64,000 bases of DNA, from contig PDLQ01000001.1 of NCBI GenBank assembly GCA_002591745.1, positions 248,001-312,000 of the forward strand, in the 5' to 3' direction. Origin of the DNA: Lewinellaceae bacterium SD302 (GTDB lineage Bacteria > Bacteroidota > Bacteroidia > Chitinophagales > Saprospiraceae). Position numbers and translations under genes: made by a program. Shown piece by piece: positions 26,756-34,924 of the stretch. A model generated the notes under the pieces. The model was not told the origin of the DNA. It saw only the letters and a program-made list of their open reading frames with translations, and did not search any database. Position 1 is the first letter of the stretch; each line of letters begins with the position of its first letter.

Positions 26756-27825
26756 GCAGGCTGACTTTGGGGTTGTGCAGCCAGGGTTTCCAAAATTTTC
26801 CGCCAGTCGGTCAGTTCCGGTTTCCCCGGTTTACGTGCTCCGAAGAAATAAACGATCATCCGGCCCTCCGCGTCGAACAGTTCCAGGCTGGTGACTTGCC
26901 CGTCTTCGGTAGGCTTGCGCACCACATAGCAGCTATCGATAGATTTGGTGTCCAGGTGTAAATTGAACGCTGGGTCCATCACGTTGAACCAACTTCCGTG
27001 CCACATTAGCCGGCGCACTTCGCCGCTGTGGATCTGAATACAGCCTGGGCTATGCACGAAACACATGATCGAGACCTTGGCTTTTACAGCGCTCTCCAGT
27101 ACGTCGGTCACGGCCAGTTCATTTACCTGAGTCACCATACCTTCCGGGGCCAGACGTAGTGCCTGGGTACGTGTAAGTCCGTACTTACGTAACATGCCGA
27201 AAAAATGGTGGGTGTCTTTCAGGTCGCGCCAGTCTTGCTGAAATCCGGCTACGTCGATCTCCGCATCCGGTTTTTCCTCGGGCAGGGGTTTGGGACTACG
27301 GTCTTTAATTTTAATGGCCACTTGTTCATCCCGGTACCGTTCTACCAACTCTCGATAAGCAACCACGTCGGTCCTGGGGGTAGAAAATATTTTGTGTACT
27401 GCTTCTCCCTTAGCGTTGAAGAACTGCAGGGAATACAATTCTTTGTCATTTGGCCGGGACATGATTACCGCCAAACCATAGACCCATTCATTCATGAAAA
27501 GCCGCAGATCGATATCGGGGTTGACGGCCACGCCCATATTGTGGGGTCCGTCATAAAAGGTAAGGTTATCATATATCCCCTTTCGTTCATGTACACAATC
27601 TTCGTTGCGGGTCAGGGCCATTACGTAGCCGAGTTCTTTAACGTCGATCAAAAGTTGTTTCCAGTCGCCAGTCAGGCGAATAACTTTATCGCCCAGTTCT
27701 CCCAGTGTAAGTAATTCTGCCTCACTAACACCGAGGCGTTCGGCGAGTTGGCGGTTTCTGAGTTTAGGTTCCGCGGCCTTAAGCTCGGCTAAGCGAATCT
27801 GCAGTGGATTGATGGTGGCTTCCAT
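26752..27825 (-). CDS. hmuS: HmuS/ChuS-family haem-handling protein
   Basis: The 357-residue cytoplasmic protein is of normal length for the two-repeat HmuS/ChuS/ShuS family, which bind haem and store or degrade it. The start LRNRQLAERLGVSEAELL and the first repeat with VMALTRNEDCVHERKGIYDN and DLRLFMNEWVYGLAV are typical; the second repeat contains VSIMCFVHSPGCIQIHSG and MDPAFNLHLDTKSIDSCYVV. It overlaps hmuV by 47 bases, and the DUF6686 gene by four. Confidence 0.9.
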   Translation of the reverse strand: MEATINPLQIRLAELKAAEPKLRNRQLAERLGVSEAELLTLGELGDKVIRLTGDWKQLLIDVKELGYVMALTRNEDCVHERKGIYDNLTFYDGPHNMGVAVNPDIDLRLFMNEWVYGLAVIMSRPNDKELYSLQFFNAKGEAVHKIFSTPRTDVVAYRELVERYRDEQVAIKIKDRSPKPLPEEKPDAEIDVAGFQQDWRDLKDTHHFFGMLRKYGLTRTQALRLAPEGMVTQVNELAVTDVLESAVKAKVSIMCFVHSPGCIQIHSGEVRRLMWHGSWFNVMDPAFNLHLDTKSIDSCYVVRKPTEDGQVTSLELFDAEGRMIVYFFGARKPGKPELTDWRKILETLAAQPQSQPA

Positions 27826-28606
27826 AAGTTGTAATTAAAGGTATGTCAAGATGAGGATGGTCCTGTACTAAGCAGGCAACACCAAATACGGCGCGCAGTA
27901 CGTCAGGCTGAAATACTTGCCGTACGTTGCCGGCGACTTGTTTTTTTCCGTTTTTGAGGAGTAAGACCCGATCGGCGTAACGGGCGGCCAGGTTGAGATC
28001 GTGTAGTACGGCGATGATGCCAATGCCTTCTCGTTGGGCCAGAGATGTGGCCAATTCGAGAAAGAGAAATTGTTGTTCTACGTCCAGGGCCGCTGTCGGT
28101 TCGTCCAGCAACAAAAATTGTTGTTTGCCGGCCACCCGACCAGCATGAAGTTGGGCCAGGCATTTGCTCAATAGGACTCGCTTTTGCTCACCCCCGGAGA
28201 GGGTATCGAAAAAGCGGTCGGCAAAACTGTTTAGCTTCAACTTTTCCAGGCTGCTTTCTATCAGTGATTCCCGTTCGTAGTGCTTTAGCCGGTCGTAGCG
28301 ATTATAGCAACCCATTTCAACCACTTCCCTTACCCGCATGGGATAGGTGAGGTGGCTGGTCTGGGCGAGAACGGAACGACGATCGGCCAGTTCTCGCGAT
28401 GATAGAGAGGATAGGGTACTACCATTCATATTCACCGAGCCGGTATCGGGTAGTAATTCGCCGGCCAGGATGCGGAGTAGCGTCGACTTTCCAGCGCCAT
28501 TTCTACCCATGATCACCGTTACTTGTCCGGGCGGGCAGCTGATACTGACATCGTTCAGAATCTTACGTCCGGAACGGATTATGCTTAGGTTTCTTCCCGT
28601 AATCAT
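27779..28606 (-). CDS. hmuV: Haem ABC importer ATPase
   Basis: The start is placed at ATG 28606 (MITGRNLSIIRSG), which overlaps the permease stop by ATGA; a longer upstream reading only translates permease codons in the wrong frame. The 275-residue ATPase has Walker A GRNGAGKST, the signature LSGGEQKRV, Walker B FLLLDEPTAALD and the H-loop IAVLHDLNLA. It energises import of haem through HmuU. All catalytic motifs are intact. Confidence 0.93.
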   Translation of the reverse strand: MITGRNLSIIRSGRKILNDVSISCPPGQVTVIMGRNGAGKSTLLRILAGELLPDTGSVNMNGSTLSSLSSRELADRRSVLAQTSHLTYPMRVREVVEMGCYNRYDRLKHYERESLIESSLEKLKLNSFADRFFDTLSGGEQKRVLLSKCLAQLHAGRVAGKQQFLLLDEPTAALDVEQQFLFLELATSLAQREGIGIIAVLHDLNLAARYADRVLLLKNGKKQVAGNVRQVFQPDVLRAVFGVACLVQDHPHLDIPLITTYGSHHQSTADSLSRA

Positions 28607-29640
28607 CGGCCGATGCTTTTTCGGTTTTGCCGCAGCAAAAGCCAAATGAAAAAGGGGGCGCCTACCATTGCTGTCAGGATACCGATGGGAAGCTCGGCCG
28701 GCGCTACGATGGTGCGCGCCAGGGAATCTGCCAATAGCAAAAAGGTCGCTCCCAATAATAAAGAAAGTAAAATCAGCTTGCGGTAATCCGTTCCGACCCG
28801 GAGCCGGATCAAATGAGGGATAATTAGTCCCACAAAACCGATTAGTCCGGTGACGGAGATACAGGCACCGATGATCAGAGCCGTCCATATTACGATTCTG
28901 CGCTTGATCTTTGCTACTTTGAAGCCCAAATGAATGGCTTCCCTTTCACCCAGTAAAAAAGCATTCAATGCCAAGGCATCTCGTTGAAGGAAGTAACTTC
29001 CAATCAGGGTCACCGGAGCGCACACGGCCACCTGCAACCAGTTTGCGCCGGCCAGGCTGCCCAAGGTCCAAAAAGTAATATCCCGCAGTTGCTCTTCGTC
29101 GGATTTGTAAATCAGTAAACCTGTAAAAGCACCAGCCAGAGCAGTGATGGCAATACCCGCCAACAGCATAGTGGTTACTTCCATTCGTCCCCGCCGATTG
29201 GCGATGGAATAAACCATCCAGGTGGTGAGCAAAGCGCCTGCGAAGGCGGATATGCTGACGCTGAGTTGCAGTATCGCCGGTGGCAACCAACTGAATAAAG
29301 TAACGCTAAAAACCAGGGCCAGTACGGCGAAGAGCATAGCTCCGCTGGTGATCCCGATAAATGTCGGCTCGGCCAGGGGGTTACGAAAGAGCCCCTGTAC
29401 CGCCGCTCCGGTTGTCGCCAGTCCGCCACCGACTACAATGGCCAATACAACGCGGGGCAGCCGTACTTGCCAGACCAGAAAGTTCTCCATTCGGTCGGCC
29501 CGGCCGAGCAAGGCGTCGATCAGGGTCGCCAGGTTCAATTCATAGGCGCCCACGACCACGCTGATACCCGCCGCGATGAGCAGCAGTAGAGCCAAAGGTA
29601 ACCAGGCCGGGATCGTATGTTTTTTGGGGAGAACGGACAT
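28603..29640 (-). CDS. hmuU: FecCD-family haem importer permease
   Basis: A 345-residue inner-membrane permease with about ten helices, of the BtuC/HmuU family. Characteristic stretches are LPRVVLAIVVGGGLATTGAA, RNPLAEPTFIGITSGA and the C-terminal GFVGLIIPHLIRLRVGTDYR (the coupling region), followed by PAELPIGILTAMVGAPFFIW. It overlaps hmuV by four bases and starts 3 bases after hmuT. A GCTACTTTG-family copy falls in its codons at 28911. Confidence 0.93.
   Translation of the reverse strand: MSVLPKKHTIPAWLPLALLLLIAAGISVVVGAYELNLATLIDALLGRADRMENFLVWQVRLPRVVLAIVVGGGLATTGAAVQGLFRNPLAEPTFIGITSGAMLFAVLALVFSVTLFSWLPPAILQLSVSISAFAGALLTTWMVYSIANRRGRMEVTTMLLAGIAITALAGAFTGLLIYKSDEEQLRDITFWTLGSLAGANWLQVAVCAPVTLIGSYFLQRDALALNAFLLGEREAIHLGFKVAKIKRRIVIWTALIIGACISVTGLIGFVGLIIPHLIRLRVGTDYRKLILLSLLLGATFLLLADSLARTIVAPAELPIGILTAMVGAPFFIWLLLRQNRKSIGR
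28911..28926 (+). repeat. GCTACTTTG-family copy inside hmuU
   Basis: TTGCTACTTTGAAGCC, translated on the minus strand as FKVAK. Confidence 0.5.
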
Positions 29641-29643
29641 GGT

Positions 29644-30621
29644 TTATTTGTTGCTGGCAATCAATTTTTCGGCCAATTCCGTCGCCGCTTGTCCGGCCCT
29701 GGGGCCAAAGCCAAGTAAATACTGTCCATCCATGGCGACCACATTATCGTTCTGGTAGGCTGGCGTTTGTTCGATACCGGGCACCTGACCGAGCCCTTGT
29801 TTACCGTCCAGACTGGCCAGCCCACTGCTGAACATCAGGATAACGTCAGGTGCGGCGGCCACTAAGCTCTCGGGCGTAATGGCCTCGAAATCATCAAAAG
29901 TGGTGATGGCGTTCTCTCCACCGGCCAACTCGATCATCCGGGCTGCTTCGGTGGATTTTCCGGCCACCAGGATTCGTCCGGTACCGCGGGCGTAGATGAA
30001 GAGCACCTTGGTTTTTTTTGCATTAGCCACCTTACGGTCCAAAACACTTTCGAGCTTTTGACGATCCGCAGCCATAGCATTTTCGAGCAACTGTATTTGC
30101 TGCTGGGGAATGTCCAAATGAGCGGCCAGTTGGTTTGCCATTTCAGCCGAATTTTCCAAAGTGGAAACAACTTCGATGGGTAGCACTTCGATGCCGGCTG
30201 ACCGCAGTTTTTGCAGTCCCTCTTTACTGGCATCCTCAGCGGTGACGAAAATCTTGTTCGGCCCCAGCGCCAGGATAGCTTCGACGTTCAACTGACTAAC
30301 GTGACCCAGCTTGGGCAGGGTATCCGTAGCGGCGGCAGGGTAGGTGCTGGTTACGTCCACCCCCACGATCCGGTCGCCATAACCCAGGCTGTAGAGTAAT
30401 TCGGTGATCGTACCGTTGAGCGAAATGATTTTCTCCTGGGCAACTGTAGAATCCGGTGAATCAGCTGGCTCATCACCGGAAGACACACAACCGACCAGCA
30501 ATGCCAGGGGGATAAAAATCGCTATGAATCGCAGCTGACAAAGCCGGTCGGAGAAAGTGTTGGTTTTGACTAACAAAGTAGCAGAGTTGGTTGAGAAGTA
30601 AATGTTGGAGTGAAGTAGCAT
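29644..30621 (-). CDS. hmuT: Haem-binding lipoprotein of the ABC importer
   Basis: A 325-residue substrate-binding protein. A lipoprotein signal (IPLALLVGCVSS, Cys near residue 45) is preceded by about 25 unusual residues, so the true start may be internal. The mature part has KIISLNGTITELLYSLGYGD, VGVDVTSTYPAAATDTLPKL and GHVSQLNVEAILALGPNKI, the usual opening of HmuT/BtuF-type proteins. It would deliver haem to HmuU. It starts 4 bases after the HmuY-like gene. A GCTACTTTG-family copy lies in the first codons (30568-30586). Confidence 0.88.
   Translation of the reverse strand: MLLHSNIYFSTNSATLLVKTNTFSDRLCQLRFIAIFIPLALLVGCVSSGDEPADSPDSTVAQEKIISLNGTITELLYSLGYGDRIVGVDVTSTYPAAATDTLPKLGHVSQLNVEAILALGPNKIFVTAEDASKEGLQKLRSAGIEVLPIEVVSTLENSAEMANQLAAHLDIPQQQIQLLENAMAADRQKLESVLDRKVANAKKTKVLFIYARGTGRILVAGKSTEAARMIELAGGENAITTFDDFEAITPESLVAAAPDVILMFSSGLASLDGKQGLGQVPGIEQTPAYQNDNVVAMDGQYLLGFGPRAGQAATELAEKLIASNK
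30568..30586 (-). repeat. GCTACTTTG-family motif copy
   Basis: The plus strand reads GACTAACAAAGTAGCAGAG, in the extended N-terminal codons of hmuT. Confidence 0.65.
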
Positions 30622-30625
30622 TCAA

Positions 30626-31903
30626 CTAGCGTACGGTCAAATGACGTACCAGGATTTCATTGCCAACGGATAGCCGCAAGAAGTAGTTTCCGGCGGATAA
30701 GCCACTGATGTCTACCGCAATTTGGTTGTTGCCGGAAGATAATTCAACGTCTTGCCCGGCGGCACCCACCGTTTGTCCCAATTGATTGATCAAGTCGATC
30801 TGGCCCGTTGCTGCCCGTGGCAGTTCGATACTGAGGTTGGTTTGGCCAGAAGCCGGATTGGGGAACAGGCTAGCTTCGGTAGCAAATCCGGGTAGCTCTG
30901 TGGTGGCGGAAACGACGCCTTCATCAGTAACGGTGAAGGTGGTTACCCCGGTAGAAGAGCCTTCGAAGTCGATAAATTGTATCTGCCAGACGCGTTCCTC
31001 TTCGTCACGGACGAAGTAAACCAGGTCTTCGGGAATGGACCAGGCGAAGGTGCCCAGATCAAAGGTTTTCCAGTCATAACCGATAACATCCAATTGATCG
31101 GAGTAAGCTTCGGTAGCGGTCGGCAGAGCTACAGTTTCCGGATCGACGCCGGTGAGTTCGGCCACGTCAACCTCCGCATTATGCAAAACGCCGGTAACGG
31201 TATACTGCAAAATGTTACCATTACCATCGTCCAGAGGAGTTGTATAACGGGTGAACAGGAGGTCCCAGTTAGCTGGTTCCAGATCCTGGGTGCCCGCGTC
31301 GAAGGAAAAGTAAGCCAGGTTCTTACCCAGGTAATCGGATTTATTCAAGCTAACGGTCTCTTCGTTACCACCGTCTAGATCAGCGTAGCGGAAAGTATAA
31401 GTACCACCGGCTAGAGACTGAATTTCCAGTTTGCGGTATTGCCCGCTTCGGTCGGCAATGAAAAAGATCCGGCTGCCGGCTGCCGTTTGGGTAGCCGGAC
31501 TGTAAGTGCCCCAACCCAGGTCGAAGGGATCAGCAGGATTGGCTAAGTGATTGAAAGCTCCGGCCTCCCAAGATATCTCATCGTTGTATAATCGCTCAGT
31601 GATGGAAGTCGTGTCCGCCGTAGCAAAATCCGTTGCGGTGCTACCGTAGAGTTCAACCGCCAGGGCAGGTGTCGTCTGTGAAGAAATGACTCCTTCATTA
31701 ACGAAAACGGCGAACGAGAAAGGAGCTACGCTGAAGGCTATGTCCCAATCTTCGTGCTCGATCGCAGTGGAAGTACTGGTGGCCAGATCGAAAAACACCT
31801 GTTGGTTATAGCCAGGGCCTTGAGTAATCTGCTGAAATTGGGCCGAGACTTTTGTTGTGAAAAAGCTGGAAACAATAAGGAAGGGTAGTATAAGTCTTTG
31901 CAT
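30626..31903 (-). CDS. HmuY-like haemophore with T9SS sorting domain
   Basis: The first gene of the haem operon encodes 425 residues. The signal peptide ends KVSAQ. The body (about 20-330) has two HmuY-like landmarks, EHEDWDIAFSVAPFSFAVF and NWDLLFTRYTTPLDD, as in the all-beta haem-binding proteins of Porphyromonas and Bacteroides. The C-terminus (about 345-425) has LFPNPASG and ends RHLTVR, a type A T9SS sorting domain. Known HmuY proteins are lipoproteins; here the haemophore appears to be exported by T9SS instead. Its position next to hmuT supports a haem role. Haem-ligating residues cannot be assigned by eye. Confidence 0.8.
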   Translation of the reverse strand: MQRLILPFLIVSSFFTTKVSAQFQQITQGPGYNQQVFFDLATSTSTAIEHEDWDIAFSVAPFSFAVFVNEGVISSQTTPALAVELYGSTATDFATADTTSITERLYNDEISWEAGAFNHLANPADPFDLGWGTYSPATQTAAGSRIFFIADRSGQYRKLEIQSLAGGTYTFRYADLDGGNEETVSLNKSDYLGKNLAYFSFDAGTQDLEPANWDLLFTRYTTPLDDGNGNILQYTVTGVLHNAEVDVAELTGVDPETVALPTATEAYSDQLDVIGYDWKTFDLGTFAWSIPEDLVYFVRDEEERVWQIQFIDFEGSSTGVTTFTVTDEGVVSATTELPGFATEASLFPNPASGQTNLSIELPRAATGQIDLINQLGQTVGAAGQDVELSSGNNQIAVDISGLSAGNYFLRLSVGNEILVRHLTVR

Positions 31904-31910
31904 TTGTGTA

Positions 31911-32000
31911 GATTTGGTCTAAATAAGCATAGCGCAAACTTAGTCCACGATTCTTTACAATGCAAGGCTTGGGCAAATTTATTTTGAATTTGTCTAAATA
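31911..32000 (-). promoter_or_regulatory. Direct repeat of a TCTAAAT box upstream of the haem operon
   Basis: GATTTGGTCTAAATA (31911-31925) and GAATTTGTCTAAATA (31986-32000) are near-identical and 75 bases apart. Each is a quasi-palindrome (ATTTGGTCTAAAT). Position upstream of a haem operon suggests binding of an iron-dependent repressor (Fur or DtxR type), which is inference. Confidence 0.4.
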
Positions 32001-32020
32001 GTGCTGTTGTGGGGTGTGTG

Positions 32021-32779
32021 CTACTCAGCTATTTTCTTCAAAAACTTTTTATACGTCCGTTTAACGATTCCTTCGCACTTGTTTATCAGGGCCTTGCTGC
32101 TCAAACTTGAGTTGATACCGAGTCCTCCATCCGTTGATTCGTTTATGTGTTTCATATTAGATGCGATCACGGAGGCATCCGCAGCGTCAATAATGGTGAC
32201 GACTATCGTGGCAACGCCATTGAATTTCTTGCCAACTTTGAGTGGCTTATCCAGCTTGTTCTTGGTTACATTGTGCGTGGCTACCACCCTTACGAACAGG
32301 AGGTAATCCCGATTCAACTGATCGGCGTAAGCATTGGTCTGGTCACGCCATCTTACTGACAGGTCATTGATCTTTTCTTTCTCCTTCTTTTTTCCTCCGA
32401 TTTCGATTCGCCGGAGATCCTTATCTTCTATTGCCCCCATTATTGAAATGTCCCGACCCATGGAGTGATTGACGGATAGTTCTGCTTCATCAGCGGCTTT
32501 ACGGTCCCAGACGACCAGATCGGCAGCTCCGGCATCCTTTAGCCAGGCGGGAACCAAAAGATCGAGTCCTATCTGCAAGTTCTCCTGGAAGTAGGGAACC
32601 GCTCGCCCATTTACGGCAATTCCCAATTCTCCGCGAATACCCTGGGAGAAAACCGAGGAATGAGTAACTTTATAGGCTTCGCCGGAAATGCTGGCAACCC
32701 CCAGATTCTGTGCCTGAAGAGAGAGGAGAGATGTGGCTAATAAAGCCAATGTGGAGAGAGACTTGTGAATATTCATCAT
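32021..32779 (-). CDS. Secreted protein of unknown function
   Basis: A 252-residue protein with a signal peptide (MMNIHKSLSTLALLATSLLSLQAQ). The mature part has a lipoprotein-like beta/alpha pattern with DLVVWDRKAADEAELSVN and NGVATIVVTIIDAADASVIA; it resembles no family I can name. It lies 12 bases downstream of the M48 protease gene on the same strand, so both are probably co-transcribed and act in the envelope. Confidence 0.6.
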   Translation of the reverse strand: MMNIHKSLSTLALLATSLLSLQAQNLGVASISGEAYKVTHSSVFSQGIRGELGIAVNGRAVPYFQENLQIGLDLLVPAWLKDAGAADLVVWDRKAADEAELSVNHSMGRDISIMGAIEDKDLRRIEIGGKKKEKEKINDLSVRWRDQTNAYADQLNRDYLLFVRVVATHNVTKNKLDKPLKVGKKFNGVATIVVTIIDAADASVIASNMKHINESTDGGLGINSSLSSKALINKCEGIVKRTYKKFLKKIAE

Positions 32780-32791
32780 GTGTTATTTCGA

Positions 32792-34114
32792 TTAGTTGCT
32801 TCGTTTTTTCTTGCGTTTGTTGTTTAGTTCTTCTTTACTCGTACGAATCATTTTACGGATTAAACGAGCGTTGAACGGCTCGTCCGTATTCTGTAGGTAC
32901 TTCTCTAAAAGTATGATCGCATTAGCATACTCTTCCTCTTCAAAAAGCAGTATGCCCTCCAGGCGATCAACCTCCGGCGCGTGGCGTGTATAAGTCGTCA
33001 GCTTTTTCAGTAATTCGTGGAATTTGTCCCTCACAGCGGCGATCATCTGGGGATAATCTTTCTTGTTTTTACGCAAATGCAGCAAAACACTGGCTTCGAA
33101 TTCTTCTTTGGAAGATTCGGCACGGTATTCCGCTCTGCGTTTATCGATCACCATTAGCCGATTGGCTTCCGTTTCAGAGAGCAACAGTAATTTCAGGCAG
33201 GCATCAGCTTGCTGCAATCGCATATCCCAGGCAAATGGGTCGTCATATTCCTCTGCTGGTAAGTTGAGCAGTAAAGAGTCGACCATGCGAATTTGCTGGG
33301 GTAGGGTGCCACCGCTACTATTTTTAGCCAGGCTTTTTCTCGCCTCCATTCGTATTTGTTCGGTTATAGCCAGGTAATCCCTGCCTTCGTACCGTTCGGT
33401 AAATTCTTTCTGCCGGGCGAATTCGTTTACGTGAGCTACGCGTTCGGGGGTGCGGGGGTGACTGCGGTATTCGTCCGAAACCCCGAACAGAAAGCTCAGG
33501 AATCCGCCATAATTCATTTCCGGGGGCATTCGGCGCAGGGCTTCGTCCAGTTGTTCAGGAGGGTATCCTGCCTGGGCGTACAGAAGCACGGCGATCTCAT
33601 CAGCATCTTGCTCGAGTGACTGGCTGAACAGACCGTGCCTTTTCTTATTCCTGGAACTATAGGTATTGTTCAACCCGCTGTTAAATTCCCATTGGGCCGC
33701 ACTATGGCGGTATAGATAGTGTGCCAACTCGTGGGCCAGGATGAAGGCCAACTGCGCTTCGTGGTCAAAACGCAATAATAGACCGGCATTAATGAATAAA
33801 TGGCCGTCCGCCAGGGCCGAAGCATTGGGTGCCAGGCTCGTGGTAACGTATAGTTCCCACGGGGTTAGCGCGCGCTGGCCGGGCAATAGACGATCCGTAA
33901 TATCGTACAGGTAAGCGGTCAGCGAGCTGTCTTCGTAAAGCAAGTCATTTTCCCGCAGGCTGTCGAGGTGACGTTCAGCATAGGCGAATAATTTTTCTTC
34001 ACTGGGGTGGGTGCCACGACTGGCGGGGTCCTTAAGTAAATTCGTCAGTTGTCCGGTGAGGGATTCATTAGCTAAAAGGAACAGAAGAAGGAGAAGGTAT
34101 TTGAGCGCTTTCAT
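32792..34114 (-). CDS. M48-family secreted metalloprotease
   Basis: A 440-residue protein with a signal peptide (MKALKYLLLLLFLLANESLTG). The zinc site HExxH is in FILAHELAHYLYRHSA near residue 128, and the third ligand Glu is in QSLEQDADEIAVLLYAQAG. The C-terminal half is helical and TPR-like (LEGILLFEEEEYANAIILLE). It resembles BepA/YfgC-type periplasmic proteases that act on misassembled outer-membrane proteins. The next gene (32021-32779) is closely spaced. Confidence 0.88.
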   Translation of the reverse strand: MKALKYLLLLLFLLANESLTGQLTNLLKDPASRGTHPSEEKLFAYAERHLDSLRENDLLYEDSSLTAYLYDITDRLLPGQRALTPWELYVTTSLAPNASALADGHLFINAGLLLRFDHEAQLAFILAHELAHYLYRHSAAQWEFNSGLNNTYSSRNKKRHGLFSQSLEQDADEIAVLLYAQAGYPPEQLDEALRRMPPEMNYGGFLSFLFGVSDEYRSHPRTPERVAHVNEFARQKEFTERYEGRDYLAITEQIRMEARKSLAKNSSGGTLPQQIRMVDSLLLNLPAEEYDDPFAWDMRLQQADACLKLLLLSETEANRLMVIDKRRAEYRAESSKEEFEASVLLHLRKNKKDYPQMIAAVRDKFHELLKKLTTYTRHAPEVDRLEGILLFEEEEYANAIILLEKYLQNTDEPFNARLIRKMIRTSKEELNNKRKKKRSN

Positions 34115-34176
34115 ATGATAAACTTCACCCTGGAATATATAACTTTTGTACCTTTCTAAAAGCTAATACACAGTTG

Positions 34177-34719
34177 ATGCATCTCTCTAATCTGATTTCG
34201 GACGCCACCGGTGGCATTCACCTTTTATTTTCTGTCGTCGCGCTCATTGCGGGTACCTACATATTATTTGGCAGAAAAGGAACGGTGCTTCATCGTAAGA
34301 TCGGTTACCTCTATACGATTGCAATGACCCTCGTTCTGGTCACGGCTTTTGTCATCTATAATCTTTACGGCAGTTTCGGAATATTTCACTGGCTGGCCCT
34401 GGTAAGCAGTGTTACGCTGGTTGGCGGTATGGTGCCGATGTTCCTGAAGCTGAAAGGGGCACTGGCGTACCACATCAGTTTTATGTATTGGTCCGTAGTT
34501 GGTTTATACGGTGCTTTCGTAGCCGAGACATTGGTCAGGTTTCCGAAGGTCGTGGTGGAAAGCGGTATTCCTAACGGTACTTTTTACCTGATGACTGGCA
34601 TTGGCGTGTTCGTAGTTATGTCCATCGGTAATATTGTTTTCTTCCGCAATAAGGACAAATGGCTGAAGCGCTACACCGCTGAATTCGGTCGGGTGGAAGA
34701 GCCTGAACTAAACGGTTGA
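34177..34719 (+). CDS. DUF2306-family membrane protein
   Basis: The ATG at 34177 gives 180 residues; a TTG one codon earlier is less likely. Four or five helices are seen: HLLFSVVALIAGTYILFG, LYTIAMTLVLVTAFVIYNLY, WLALVSSVTLVGGMVPMFL and others. A His before a GRKGTVLHRKIGYLY stretch is typical of DUF2306. Function is unknown; the conserved His might bind haem or metal. The divergent spacer to the M48 gene holds TACCTTTC-like promoter bases. Confidence 0.75.
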   Translation: MHLSNLISDATGGIHLLFSVVALIAGTYILFGRKGTVLHRKIGYLYTIAMTLVLVTAFVIYNLYGSFGIFHWLALVSSVTLVGGMVPMFLKLKGALAYHISFMYWSVVGLYGAFVAETLVRFPKVVVESGIPNGTFYLMTGIGVFVVMSIGNIVFFRNKDKWLKRYTAEFGRVEEPELNG

Positions 34720-34738
34720 AGAGTGTTTGGTACATTAT

Positions 34739-34756
34739 GGCTTCAAAGTAGCCGTG
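34739..34756 (-). repeat. GCTACTTTG-family motif copy
   Basis: The plus strand reads GGCTTCAAAGTAGCCGTG, 20 bases after the DUF2306 stop. A partial opposite copy, GGCTACTTTACTTTC, follows at 34811. Confidence 0.65.
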
Positions 34757-34841
34757 CGTTTGGTTAAGGTGGCCAGTTCCGTCTGCTATGCTATCGTAAG
34801 ATCACCAAGATGGCTACTTTACTTTCGGTGATCGTCCCTTA

Positions 34842-34911
34842 GGTCCTCGGAGTTGAAGCCACGATTACGGCAGAAATATTATTTAGCTCCTCATAGTTGA
34901 AGTCTAAAAAC
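34842..34911. repeat. Two TCCTCGGAGTTGAAG-family copies
   Basis: GGTCCTCGGAGTTGAAGCC (34842-34860) and GCTCCTCATAGTTGAAGTCT (from 34886) lie in tandem, 44 bases apart, just before the start at 34925. The second ends TAAAAAC like the copy at 24266-24290. Confidence 0.55.
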
Positions 34912-34924
34912 GTATTTTGCCCCC

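Noticed and set aside
28607-28888. An upstream extension of the hmuV reading frame
   Set aside because: It overlaps hmuU codons in another frame and lacks ABC features; ATG 28606 has the usual ATGA overlap.
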